Source: Ottelia alismoides (taxonomy: Eukaryota > Streptophyta > Magnoliopsida > Alismatales > Hydrocharitaceae). Taken from it: a stretch of DNA of 64,000 nt. This document shows positions 21,451 through 33,969 of this stretch, in pieces; position 1 is the first letter of the stretch, and each line of letters opens with the position of its first letter. The stretch spans positions 186,001 to 250,000 of the forward strand of contig JAZKJV010000687.1 in NCBI GenBank assembly GCA_037367405.1, read 5' to 3'. Position numbers and translations under genes: made by a program. The notes beneath the pieces were generated by a model. It was not told the origin of the DNA. It saw only the letters and a list, made by a program, of their open reading frames with translations, and made no database searches.

Positions 21451-21599
21451 AAAGACAATGGATAAGCATTGCTATTTGGATTGTGGTTAATAATACAACA
21501 ACGAACATGAGTTGTTAATTTTAGTATAAGAAATAATTTCACAACAAATAATATCATTATTATATATGTTGTTGTGTACGATCTTTATTAATTGTAAGG

Positions 21600-24573
21600 A
21601 TCTTTATCAGCTTAAGAGTTTTTATACAACAATATTGTAGGGGGCGGTGTGCGCAAATTGCCCAAAAAACCGGTCGTGTACGTGTGGCGCATATGCCTTG
21701 GCTTAATCGGTGGAGTCGGCGGCATTGTGGCTCGGCCTGGAGCGTCGGATGCAGACCATACAACTATGATGTATCTTTAATCAGACGGCTCTGAGTGACT
21801 TCTCCTCAACCGATCTGACGGATCTCGCACAATCTGAAGAACGGACCATTCTTCCCCAATTTTAGTTCAGACAGAGGTGGTTCTGATCTACAACAAGAGC
21901 TACGGGTAGTTTGTATTGATACAGAACCGTTGATTGATGGTTCAACTATAAAGGCTTTCCAATCTCCTTCATTTGACTCAATCTCCGGACGATAACGAAT
22001 ATGATGCTTCGGATCTATAGAAGGTTTGTGTGCTTTGCCTTTAGGAAGTGGATCTCGATATCTAGCAACGGGTCTCAAGCGATGTTCTGATGTCCTGCAG
22101 TAATCGACCTCCGTTGAGGATGGTTCTCGCATGCAGGTGCTTCGGGCAATTCTTCTCACATATGCAATGGATTTCAAATAGTGGCTTCGTCTAAAGGTGT
22201 TGTTCAACATTCCAAAGATCTGAATGTTTACTCCATGCACCCTCATCTTGAGGCTACGGGTTCTAGAGTTTTCTGTTGATGCGACCTTGCGATTCCATGA
22301 TGAAGCTACCCGTTCTTGGATCTACGGTGAAGGTGAATCGGCTCCAGATGCAATCGATGCTCGAAGTGGGACTCCGATGATCGATGCATGTACTCAGGTG
22401 TAGCAACTCGCTTCAAGCGATCGAATCTTCAGATGTAGGTGTTGTTTTTCGTACGCCCCCAACTAATTATCAGTGACTCGAAGATGCTTCCCGATCCGTG
22501 ATGATCGATCGATGAAGATCTACAAGCTCAGAAGACGACTCAAGACTATCGTCCTGGTCTCAAAATAACACGGAAAAGCTAAACGAAGGAGCTAATGACA
22601 GTGGAGGAAAAGCTCCAAGCGTCGATCACCATATGTGATCAGAGATGAACAAATATGGATAGATAGCACAGAACATGGCAGGGATCGAAGGTGAGATGGA
22701 TTAGCGATCAGTTCTCAATGGTTTTTGGTATCAAATCAAAGAAAATTAGAGGGAGAAGAGAGAAATCGAAGAGAGAAGAGAATAGCATAATCTAGCTAAC
22801 CTGGAACCAATGCATGATGGAGGAGTATCGCCTGGGGATGAAGCTCGGTAGAGCTTCGTGATTGTTGTCTCTACGCACGGCAGAGGCGGAGGCTTCACGC
22901 ATAGTGGAGAAGAAGCTCGACACTGATGCAGCATTGATCGAACCTCTCCCCGACCTCACTTGACAAGGAAGCGAGGGAGTTGTCACATCTTTATGCCTCT
23001 CTAGGAGCTCATAGGCAAGAGAATGGAGAAATGGTGGATTCCCGTGAAGCTCAGAGGTGGACATCTATATATACGCAATGGGAGGGAAAAGGTCGACAGA
23101 GAAGAGGAGGTGGCGAGGAGGTTAGCGGTGGATAGTTGGAGGTTGAGGATGGTGGGACCATTAGGCGGTTGGGCTCGACGGGAAGGAAATGGGAGGTGAC
23201 TAGCTGGAGAAGAAGGTCAGGAGAAGAGAAGGAAGAGGGAGGAAGGTGGAAGAAAAACCATATTGATTGAGTTTTGCCAGTCAAACCAAACTTAATTTAA
23301 ATAATTTAATTAATAAATAATAAGTTAAATTAAATAATTAAATAAATAATCTGATGATATAAATTTTAATTATATAAATGATATTATTTAATTAGTGAAA
23401 TAAATATGTATAAATAATCATATGTATATTATACCTATATAATTTAATAATTTAATAATTTAATAATTTAAATAATTTCGACTTTTAGTAAATGTTATTT
23501 TTATATTAACAATATAACATTAATAAAAAATTAGTAAAGTACAAAAATACAAGAAATAACAAAAATCAAATAGAATAAAATTAAGATTCGTTGTACAATT
23601 ATACTAATAGGGTCCCAAAAAACCTACATTCTGCATATTAATTCTAGTTTTAGTGAAATCAGTTTTATTTGAAAGATGATTTTATAAAATGAACTTTAAA
23701 GTGAGTATGCCTTATTCGGAGTTCATACGTCGAGTTATGAGGTTCGAAAGTTCAGGTTTATGGCCTTTTGATTTTGGAATTAATTGGTATTTATTCATAA
23801 TTAATTTTAGGTTATATTTTTATACTAATTTTCATAAATATTTTAGATAAAGAATTAAGTTAATCAAAGTTAAGAAAAAATAAATAGAAAATAAGGAAGT
23901 TTTTTTACATATAGTACATATATACAAAGGGGTCCAAACGCTAAAACTCACATGTTTTATTCTAATATTTTTTTAAATATTTTTATCAATTAATATTAAT
24001 TATAAAATGAAGTTTAAAAGTATGTTTGGTCAATTTGGAGTTTTTTATAAATAGTTGTGAACCTTAAAAGTTGACATTTGTGACTCTTTCGATTAAGTGT
24101 AATTATTTATTCTTACAATAAAAAATTTTTCTAGTATCTGTATAAATTAATATATTGTTATAAATAACTTTGAAGAAGGAAATATTTTTATTTGGAATTT
24201 TCTGAATGATTAATAAAATAGGTAAACATATATATATAAGACGAACAATGTATAATTGTACATTGATGTTCTTGATTTTCTCATATTTTTATAGGTTAGG
24301 ATCCGTATCTCCGCCTACTTATTTCATGGACCAAGCCAATAGTGACTTGATCTCAAGGTTAGGATCAGTCTGTATATATTTACATTTATACATCATTCTT
24401 CTTTTAGTTTTTTCTCTTTATTATTTTATTTTGGATAAATAAATGTTAAATACAGAATATTAACAAATGTGATTAGAATGTTAATTAGTGAGAATTAGTG
24501 AATATTTTTATGCATTTTACTAAGGATTTTAGTCGAAATGAATGAATAAAGGAGATGAATCATGTATTCGTCA
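21600..24573 (-). mobile_element. Athila-type 3' LTR, left end truncated
   Basis: The right end is the family LTR start on the minus strand (TGACGAATACATGATTCATC), next to a PPT and family 3' UTR (24574 on). The AT-rich part (23280-24573) and the GC-rich core (about 21600-23280) match the family layout; 24300-24370 aligns with the conserved block near 45160 and 40450. The distal AT-rich third of the LTR is missing on the left, where CACTA-like sequence abuts, so the left boundary is approximate. Confidence 0.55.
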
Positions 24574-24774
24574 TTCCCTATATGTTACCTTTGCTAGTTC
24601 CTTAGCAAACACTTATTCTAAAAATAAGTGAAAGACAAAAAAAAAGAAAAAGGGAAATAAAAGAACTTAGAACATGATTGTTTCTTTTAACCAAAATTTA
24701 CTTCGCCCAAAATCAAGAACTTGGAATAGGCCTTTGGATAAACAGTTTGTTAGGACCTCATTAGAATTAGGATT
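24574..24774 (-). other. PPT and 3' UTR of an Athila-type element, first part
   Basis: On the minus strand the sequence before the LTR reads TAGCAAAGGTAACATATAGG, a decayed copy of the family PPT (intact: GGCAAGTATAGGGGGA). The conserved 3' UTR motif GTGTTTGCTAAGGAACTAGC follows. It resumes at 29658 on the other side of the Copia element. Confidence 0.65.
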
Positions 24775-24918
24775 TGTTGGTGGAAAAGAGAAAATATATT
24801 ATTCCATAGAACCTAGGCTCTATTATATAGAGAGGACCCATGGGTAAATTACATAGTAGGTTATCAAGAAAATAAAAATTAGAATAAACGATACACTGAC
24901 TATATAATTATCTCTACA

Positions 24919-24927
24919 CTCCCCCTC
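24919..24927 (-). other. Polypurine tract of the Copia element
   Basis: On the minus strand GAGGGGGAG directly abuts the 3' LTR (24775-24918). It primes plus-strand DNA synthesis. Confidence 0.8.
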
Positions 24928-25019
24928 AAGATGGAGCATATATATCAATCATGCTCAACTTGGAAGAACATCTCTGGAATGGTCCTCTGAGCGATGGCTT
25001 GATGAAGATGTCGGCAATG

Positions 25020-28000
25020 TTACCCTGAGCTGACATGTGAAGTAGAAATCAGGCCCTTCTGGATCATATCTCTAGTGTAGTGGCTGTCTACCTCAATATA
25101 TTTTGTTCTTTCATGAAAGGCAGGATTATTGGAAATGAACAAGGCAGCTTGATTGTTACACTGTAGTTGCATGGGTAGATGTACATTTATATGCAAGTCT
25201 TCTAGTACAGCTAGAACCCACATCATCTCCATGCTTGCTTGTGCCATTGCCCTATATTCATATTCAACACTAGATCTAGCCACAACAATTTGTTTCTTGC
25301 TTTTCCAAGAAACCAGAGAACTGCCCATAAAAACTGCATCATGAAGTAGACTTTCTATCCTTAGGACATCCTGCATCTGCACATGCCGAAATGGATAAAT
25401 ATGTGTCCTTTCTAAACAATAATCCTGAGCCTGGAGAAGACTTCAGATATCTTAGTATCACATATATGGCATCCATATGTATCTGTCTTGGTTGTTCCAT
25501 AAACTGGCTCACTCGACTTACTGCAAAGGCAATATCAGGTCGAGTTATAGTGATGTAAAGAAGCTTACCCACCATCTCTCTATATCTTCTCATGCCAACC
25601 TCCTCAGTATCATTGTCATATAATTTCATACTTGGATCCATAGGAGTACTTGAGGGTTTACATCCAACTGTGCTTGTTTCAACCAACAAGTATGTAATAT
25701 ACTTCCTTTGGGTCATCACAAGATCTTGTGCATTCCTGGCAAACTCTAGCCCCAGAAAGTATGGTAGGGTACCAAGATCCTTCGTGACAAAATGACGGCC
25801 CAAAAATGATTTTGCCATCTCTATCCCTAAGCATCATCAACATATACCATGATGACAACCGTACCTCTGGAAGTCTTCTGAATGAACAACAAGTTATCCG
25901 CATTTGATATTTTGAATCCATGTAATTCAATTAGATTGGACAACTTATGGAACCACACCCTTGGGCTCTGTTTAAGGCCATATATCGCCTTATGAAGTCT
26001 ACATACCATATGATTCTCCCCCTCAGTAGCAAACCCCTGTGGCTGCTGCATGTAGACTTCTTCCTGCAAATCGCCATACAAGAATGCATTTTTGACATCA
26101 AGTTGGAATATAGACCAGTTACGTACCACAACAACAGGTAGAAGAATGCGAAGAGTAGAGTGATGAGCAACTGGAGAGAATGTATCCATGTAATCTACAC
26201 CATATGTCTAAGTGAAGCCCCTCGCCACTAGCCTTGCCTTGTACCGATCAAGGCTCCCATTTGCATGGTACTTATTGTGAATACCCATTTGTTGTTAACA
26301 ATGGATGCACCTAAGGGGGCGGGAACCAAGCTCCATGTACCTCGTGACTATAAAGCCGCCATCTCTTCTTCCATAGCCAACCTCCAGTAGTCTATCTTCA
26401 TAGCAACCAGATAATTCTGTGGTATTTCCATAGAAGACAAAGCCACAACAAATTTCTGGAAGTCTCCTGCCAGACGGTGAATGGAAACCTGGGAAGCAAT
26501 GGGGTAAGATGCACAAGTATGTTTCTGCTTCTGAAGAGAAATAGGAACATCAAGATCATCATCCATTGCACTCGTCGATGCACAGTCCTGCAAAGAAGAA
26601 TCCTGCACATGCATACTATCTGACCCATCGTTAGTAATAGCATCTGAACATACCTGAGGCATGATAGATGATTGACGTGCAGCCTAAGAAGGACCTGACC
26701 GACAAGTATAGTATTTAGGTAATGTCATGATAGGTTGTTGTTGTTGTTGTTGTGGTGGTGGTGGTGGTGGTGTTGGGGATGATGTTGGGTGACGATCGGG
26801 ATAGGAGTGGACAGAGGTGAACTGACACTAGGAGGTGGAGGAACGTACACTCGGTATTAGATTCAGAGGAGGCCAACCTATCACTTGCAGGTGAGAAGTA
26901 CATAACTGACTCACAAAATGTCACATCATCACTGACAAAGTATTTCTTGTTGATCGGATCATAACAACGGTACCCCTTCTAGGTTCCAGAGTAGCCCATG
27001 AAGGCACACTTGAAAGCTCTAGGTGAGAGTTTGTCAAGTCCAGGAGACAACTGGTGAACGAAAGCAACATCACCAAAGACACGAGGGGTAAGAGAAAACA
27101 ATTCCCTGTCCAAAAAAATAATAGAAAGAGGAATTTTCTCACCGAGTACAGAGGACGGCATACGATTCACAAGGTAACAGGCCGTAAGGATAGCATCCCC
27201 CCAAAAAGAGATAGGTGCACAACTCTGGATAAGCAGGGTTCGAGTAATATCAAGGAGATGATGAAGTTTTCGCTTTGCCATCCCATTCTGTTGAGATGTG
27301 CAAGAGCATTTGATTTGATGAATAATTCCTGTGGACGAGAAGAAATGGGAGAGAGAGTACAAACCAACACATTGTCTGTACGAACATATTTGACATAAGA
27401 TGAAAAAATATTATGCACTTCAATTATAAGATTTCAAATAACATCTCCTGCTTCAGATTTATTCCTTAACAAAAAGACCCACGACACACGAGAAAAATCA
27501 TCAACTACTACAAGATAGAACCTGTGTCCCTGATGATCAGGAACACGACTTGGGCCCCAAATATCAACATGAAATAATTCAAAAAAGGAGCTACTGCTCC
27601 GACATTGATGACTAGGGAAGCTATCTCGGTGATGCTTTCCCAACTGACAGGATTCACACCGAAAATAAGAATTGGGAGAGATCTGAGGCAAGAGATGACG
27701 CATATTCTGAAGCAGGAGGTGACTAAAGCGAAGATGCCAGGTGTACGGAGAGACTGATCCCGTTGAGTAGGAGGAGACGCCAGCATAGGAATTCTGGATC
27801 AGACGATAGCGACCATCCTGCTCAGAACCACAGGCAATCACCCTGCCTGTTAGTATTTCCTGAAAAATAAGAGAAGATGGGTCAAATATAGCGCGACAGT
27901 GCAAATCCTTTGTAATCTGACTAATAGATAGTAGATTCATGGAAAAATCAAGGGTATGCAAGACATTCTGTAAATGCATGGAAGGTGACAAGGTAGTGTC

Positions 28001-29122
28001 CAACAATGGGGGAATGAGTCCCATCAGCTGTGATCACTGACCGTCCTGGTGGAATATCTTTGTAAGACTGAAGTCTATCTCTAACATAGCAAAGATGGTG
28101 GGTTGCACCAGAGTCCATAATCCAATCTGAGATATTATGACTGGATGTAAAAGCAGAAGCACTAACTGAGGTGCTAGCAGAGGCAGAAGTACTAGCAGAT
28201 GCTGAAGCAGCAATATCTGAAGAACCACCTGGGGAATCTGTAGATGCTTTAGGCATAATATCGCGCAATCGCGCCACAAGCTCCTCAAACCTGTGATTAG
28301 AATTGGATGCCGATGGAGATGCAACATGCTCAGCTACGCGTGTCGATGCTAGAAACCCACGCTTAGAATAGCATGTATCCTTGGAGTAACCTGTGCGATG
28401 GCAGAAAGTGCATGGTTGTCGAAAGCGACCTCCTCGACCACGAGGTCCACGTCCACGGAATGAAGACCGACCACTTCTCCCTCGCGACACAGCCATCGTC
28501 GAAGGAGGAGGTGGAGTAGAACTACTGAAGAGACAGAGGTGTGGCTAAGCCTCCGGTAAACTTCCTCCATAGGAGGAATGGTAGTATCGGCAAGTATCTG
28601 AGAGCGGGCTGCATCATACTTAGGATAAAGAGCCACAAGTAGTACCCCAACCATGGTAGGATTTCCGAAAGTCTTCTGCTGCTCAGGGGTAGCCGTGAGA
28701 GGTATAGTACTGTAGAGCTTCTCAAACATCCCCTATAGGGATGCATACAAGGAATGTAGTGGCCGACCATTCTGCTTCATAGTAAATATGTCATGCTGAA
28801 GCTGTAACATCTTCGTCTCATTTCGCACCTGTGAATAAGTGGCTGCCAAGATATCCCACATCGTCTTAGCAGAGGGTTGATGGAGAACATCATTCGCAAT
28901 CTCCATCGTCAACGTGCCTGAGAGCCAGACCTTGGCATATGAATCATCATCCTCCCAGGAGGCATAGATCCCAGTCTTCATTGTCAGTTCTTCCTCGGTA
29001 AGAATGTGTTTCTTATCATTTGACTTCATGAGGCTCATGAACTGCATTGCCCAGAGCTCGTAATTCATCCCATCCATCTTGACTATTGGTGCGGGACCTT
29101 TGAACGCGCCTATGGAGGGCAT
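25020..29122 (-). pseudogene. Copia gag-pol polyprotein remnant
   Basis: Order N to C. Gag starts at MPSIGAFKG (29122). The zinc knuckle near 28400 reads CTFCHRTGYSKDTC, with the expected His replaced by Tyr. The protease has DWIMDSGATHH (about 28115). Integrase pieces lie at 27434-27800 (CQLGKHH; VVVDDFSRVSWVFLL) and 26979-27400 (YVRTDN; QQNGMAKRKL). RT lies at 25827-26189 (QLDVKNAFLYGDL, AIYGLKQSPRVW, MVYVDD) and RNase H at 25020-25818 (YLKSSPGSGL, CNNQAA, SHYTRDMI). Breaks include an in-frame TAG after YASL (28733), a frameshift near 28530, and further shifts near 27950, 26700 and 25825. The catalytic motifs of PR and RT survive, but no functional polyprotein could be made. Confidence 0.9.
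26731..26776. repeat. TTG/TGG trinucleotide repeat in the Copia integrase-RT linker
   Basis: (TTG)n followed by (TGG)n. The region between integrase and RT of Copia polyproteins is often low complexity; here it would encode a Thr-rich run on the minus strand. Confidence 0.8.
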
Positions 29123-29500
29123 ATCAACTTTGTTATCTGAATGACACCTGAGACTAAGAACTAGGATCCGTAGACCAACAAAGAAGTGTCTACATAATCT
29201 GGACAGGATTTGAGTGCCTATGTAGACATTACACACTCAAATCCATTGAGAGAGGGGGCCTAAAGAAGGCATCGGTGTTGGAAGAGGGGACCCAACGGTG
29301 GAGGTCTCCTACGAAGGAGATAGGGACGGTGGTGGAGGCCTTGGCGGTGGCGGCTCGACAGCGGGAGGGAGAACGAGAGAGGGCGGCAGCGGGAGGACGA
29401 GAGAGGAGGCGACGGCCGCTCTAGGGCTCGGCAGTGGGAGAAGAAGAGGGGAGAGGTGGTGGGCGGCGCCGAATGGTTAGGGTTTAGGATTAGGGTTCCT
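29123..29500 (-). other. 5' leader of the Copia element
   Basis: About 380 bases between PBS and gag start, GC-rich in the part near the PBS (29270-29480). Small ORFs on both strands here are not supported. Confidence 0.6.
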
Positions 29501-29512
29501 ACTCTGATACCA
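29501..29512 (-). other. Copia primer binding site (initiator tRNA-Met)
   Basis: On the minus strand TGGTATCAGAGT follows the LTR end CCAACA without a gap. This is the standard PBS of plant Copia elements. Confidence 0.95.
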
Positions 29513-29657
29513 TGTTGGTGGAAAAGAGCAAATCTATTATTCCATAGAACCCTAGGCTCTTTTATATAGAGAGGACCCATGGGTAAATTACATAGTAGGT
29601 TATCAAGGAAATAAAAATTAGAATAAATGATACACTAACTATATAATTATATCTACA

Positions 29658-29941
29658 CGATTTAAGTCTCAATCCTCAAGTTCCACTAATCCCTATTCCA
29701 ATTCACCTCAACAGCCAGCTCAGACCCATCCATGACGTGAACTATTCAACTTTGAAATCAATTTGTACTGCGAGTGAAAGGTGTTAGCTCTTCATGTTTG
29801 AGGAGGCGAAGAACCGACCACTCCAATAATACACTCCCATTGGTTCCTCGTCCAGCAACTCGATCCTCGAGAAGGGGTATTTCCTTTTGAGTTCATTTCG
29901 TGATGAGTCCACAATCAAAAGGGGAAAAGAAGTAGAAGAAA
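29658..29941 (-). other. Athila-type 3' UTR, second part
   Basis: Continuation of 24574-24774 after the Copia insertion. The segment around CTCGAGAAGGGGTATTTCCT aligns with 41130 (CAAGGAGCGGGGTATTCCCT) and with the minus strand of about 58060. The homology stops at about 29941, where a plus-strand LTR begins. Confidence 0.6.
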
Positions 29942-32900
29942 TGCATATTCATCACATACCTACGTATTGATCATATACTTAATCCATATTCTTACTAACC
30001 TGCATTTGTGTGCAAATATTGTAAATCCATATTCTTATTGTGATCGGTATAGTCACATCTCCTGTGAAGCTTGGCCATACCTAGCTTCACTAATTAAAGC
30101 TTCACGAGAGAGTGACTATATCGATCATACTCCACAATCCATACCTAGCTTCACAGGAGCCTGTATATGATCAATCCCTTATAAAATTCATGTATATAAT
30201 ACTAAATTCATATTCTTACTAGCATGCATCTGTGTGTAAATATTGTACATTTATTACCGTTTTAACCTAAAATAAATAAATAAAGAAAAAAGGAAAAAAA
30301 GATTGTATATATGTAATAGATACATGCTAACCAGAATCTTGAGAGAAGGTCAAGACTTGACCTGATCGACCAGGAATAATGTAGGGGGGGATAGGGTCTT
30401 TAATCAAAAAATTCAATATATATATATACACACTTTGTAAATACTGTTCATTTATTCTATGTATATTTGTATAAACTTATAATGTTTTATTTGTACATAA
30501 ATTGACCTCAAATTTAAATAATTTTCTAAAGAAAAGTTGTAAATAAAAATATTCCCTAAATAATAAAAATACTTGTAAAATAAAATCATGTACAAAATAA
30601 AAGTAACCATACTCGGAAAAAGCTGCAAAGCAATAATTGAAAGATCAATTCCACCTCATATGAACTCGAATTGAACCAATCTCACTTCCATCGTATTCTA
30701 AATTAAATATCTTTAAAACAAATGTGGTTTCATAATTTTTGAAGTTATGGTTTCAAAGACGATTTTTTGGGGTGTCTTTCGTAATTTGACCATTTATTTA
30801 TTATTTTTTATTATTTATTTTTATACATATTATTTTTTTAATAATTATAAGTATTGTTCACAGTAATTTAAATTAATAAAGTCTTATTTAAAAAATTAAA
30901 AAATTATTTTCTTATTTGTACATGTGTATAATATACCTTATGTATCTATGATATGTATGTAATTAACCACCTTATATAAAAACAACCAAAAAATAATATC
31001 TAACATTGATTAATTAAATTAATCTAATTTCTACAATCTAATTTAATTTATTTAAATTAATTTGAAAACACGTCTTTTGTATATAATTTGAATATATGCC
31101 TTAAATAGCTGCCATTAAGGTGGCTAATTAATTCTTCATATTAAGTATTTTTTTATTAATTTATTTAATTCCGAATTTCATTTTTTATTTATTTAATTTA
31201 TTTAATTTATTTTTTTAATTCCACCACTAACTCCCTTCCTTATTTTGCTCTCCATTCATATTTTAAAATTCAAATTCATATCTTTTCTATTTAATTGGCT
31301 TCTCCTCCCTCATTCTCACTTGATCAATCTTTTGGAGAGGATCTTATTTTTCTGAGAGCAATCTTGTTGAAGAAGGGCGTCCAGCCCTCGAGTCATTCGG
31401 TGACAGCGAGGCGACACTCGTCGAGGCAATTAAGACATTTTTCCACTCCGTGGTGAGATCCATCATTCCATTTTATTCAAATCTTTTCATCAGATAATTT
31501 AAGGATTAATTTACTTTTTTTTATTTCATCATCATTTTTCAATTCTAGATCGTAGTTTTTAATCGTAGTTTGTAATCAACCATCACAATTGATTCCGCAT
31601 CCGATTCGATCACCACATTCATCTTCGTAATCCCTCCATTTTCATTTCTATCTCACACAATCATTCAACTCCGGCCACGTACGACGGAGACACGGTTCCA
31701 ATCTCCATCACGATCGTTGGATCCGTCACCCATCCACTAATTCCTGTTTGATTTGGGTTTGAGCTGTCTTGCTCGGGTAGGTTTTCATCCTATTTCATTG
31801 TAGGTATACAATACAGAAAATTCAAAAAAAATATCTATTGTTCTTAGAAAAAGATAAAAAAATAATAAAAAATATTGGGGCGGCACTGTAGCCGCTACCG
31901 ACTCCCTTTGCCGACTAGAGCTCCGCATCACCACCACCTGCTCCATTTGCACCACCGCCAACCTCATCACCGCGCTACCGCTATCAGCCGCAGACACGCT
32001 CGCGCCACGGCTCCTCCGCCTGTGGCAGTGCCTAGCATCATTGCATGCCATCACCGACCTCTGCTAAGAGCGCCACACACACCATCGCCAGAGGAGAGCA
32101 CCATCGATGTCTCTGCCAGATCTGCACGACAGAGCGCCACCGTAGCCCGCGCCATCCCTTGCAAAGATCCAAGACCCGTCTTCCGCCATCCGCATTCACC
32201 GCCTACGTGACTACTCCATCGACCTTCCACCGACCGTCGACCCTCTTCACCAAAGATAGGGGTGTGTGCCTCCCCTTCGCTCTAACTCCCTCGCGCGACC
32301 AAGACCGTTGCCGATCGTCCACTGCTAGGAGTCCATCATCATCAGAACGGTCGCGCCAGCCTCCTCTCCACCTGCTTGCTCCACTAGATCTGTTGTCGAC
32401 CGTCATTGCTTGGGAACGAATAGAGGGGTGGTGGTGCCCCCCTTGGCCCTCTTTGGTTTGCAGGAAACGAAGAACCTCCATTGTACCCTAAATTATTTTG
32501 ACAATTTACAATAAAACCCCTGGATATCCTCAAATTTACAAAAAGCCCACTGTCAGCTTCAAGCATGTGCGTTGCACGTTTAATTGAGTAATTTGCACTT
32601 TCCATCTTTTCATTTATTTGTTGTTATATTTTAATGAAAAAACAATAAACATTTGCGATTCAGTCCATGTGATTCCATACTTCTTTTGCATGCATTTTAT
32701 CATTAGAATAAATGTTATTTGTGCTCAATAAATTCTCAAAAAAATTAAGTCAGACTCATGATTTGTGTTTCTTCATAGTATAATTTTCTAATTGCATTTT
32801 ATTGTCATTTTATATTATTAAAAAAATAAAAAAAATCACATTTTTTACTATTTGAAATTTGAAAATTTATAAAATTCAAATATTGCATAAAAAATTCTAA

Positions 32901-33700
32901 AAAATTAGATTAGCTTTGTTTTTGTATCTTTTATTTTCTGTCCAATTTTCATGCATTAAATATTTTTAAAACTCATATAATTTATAAAATACTAAAAATA
33001 TTTAAAAAAATCACATAAAATTGTAGAAAAATCCAAAATAGTAATTTCACTTCCTGTTTGTAAATAATTTATTTTAATTTTTAGGAAAAATATCATTCAG
33101 TAATTTTTTAATTCACTTTATATTTTTAAATTACAAAATAGTTCTGTTTTTTCATGGTTTGCTTTATTTCTTATTTTTATTCATTTTGAAAGTCTTATAA
33201 AAATATAAAAATTTAAAAAAATTACTAAATAGTAAAAACATCAAAGCACAAAATATTTTCTTTAGACATTTTTTTATCATTTTTGTCATATTTGAAAAAT
33301 CCAAAAATGCATTTCTTTTGTGTATAAATTTACTTTGTAAATTATATTTTTGAAAAAATATATTTTTTGAAAATTTAAAAATTGCAAAAATTTAGAAATC
33401 ATAAAAATTTGAAAATCTGAAAATAAAAAATAAAATATAACAAAGCACCATAAAAAATAAAAAGATAAAAATCTCACAAAAAACCAAGGTAGCTTGCATT
33501 TGATATTCCTTCTTTTCTTTTAATTAATTTTTTCGATTATTTGAATAACCCTCGGGAATTGTAGCCTCCCTGAGTTCGATCCTATTGCTATACAGGTTAA
33601 ATAAATAGAAAATTCTCTTGCTAAATTTTTATGTAATTATTGGCTTGAGAAAAAAATAAATTTTTTTATTGCGGGATCATTTGGGTTACGACGACAATCG
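29942..33700 (+). mobile_element. Plus-strand Athila-type LTR, diverged (right end approximate)
   Basis: Begins TGCATATTCATCACAT, a shortened version of the family LTR start. The block at 30220-30410 (GTGTGTAAATATTGTAC; GACCAGGAATAATGTAGGGG) aligns with 48830-49010 of the intact LTR. It has a GC-richer core (31380-32450), a block at 32480-32800 matching the intact quasi-repeats, and an end region with CTCCCTGAGTTCGATCCTA, which matches CTCCCTGTGTTCGACCTCTA. No internal coding region follows on its 3' side, so it may be a solo LTR or a fragment. The small ORFs at 31785-32605 are not supported. Confidence 0.6.
30042..30126. repeat. Small foldback inserted in the plus-strand LTR
   Basis: Two arms (30042-30071 and 30098-30126) are near-perfect inverted repeats (GATCGGTATAGTCAC ... 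GTGACTATATCGATC). Outside it, two roughly 45-bp direct repeats (29979-30023 and 30204-30247) duplicate a family LTR segment. Confidence 0.6.
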
Positions 33701-33969
33701 CACATTTATTTTCATAAATCAAAAACCCTTGAGGATCTCTCTCAACAGTATGATATATGCTTTTGGAAAATATAGGATCGATATCGACTATCAATGATCG
33801 AATGAGAAACTTAATGATAAAACCCTGAAGGAGACCATATAAATAGATCTAAAACTTCAGGTTTATTCTAAGTCTTCCAGTATGCATGATGTACATGTAT
33901 TAGGAATACCTGAGGGTGATGTGAGCATAAACGATTGTATAACCATGACGCTTCCATTCCTAGGGAGTG

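Larger units (their letters stand above)
24775..29657 (-). mobile_element. Complete but decayed Copia LTR retrotransposon
   Basis: A 4,883-bp element on the minus strand. LTRs are 24775-24918 (144 bp) and 29513-29657 (145 bp), with TG...CA ends (TGTAGA...CCACCAACA). By eye they differ at 7 positions plus one indel (about 5%). Flanks GGATT and CGATT match at 4 of 5 bases. The PBS is complementary to initiator tRNA-Met. The order Gag, protease, integrase, RT, RNase H is typical of Copia. It inserted into the 3' UTR of an Athila-type element, whose sequence continues across it. Confidence 0.93.
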
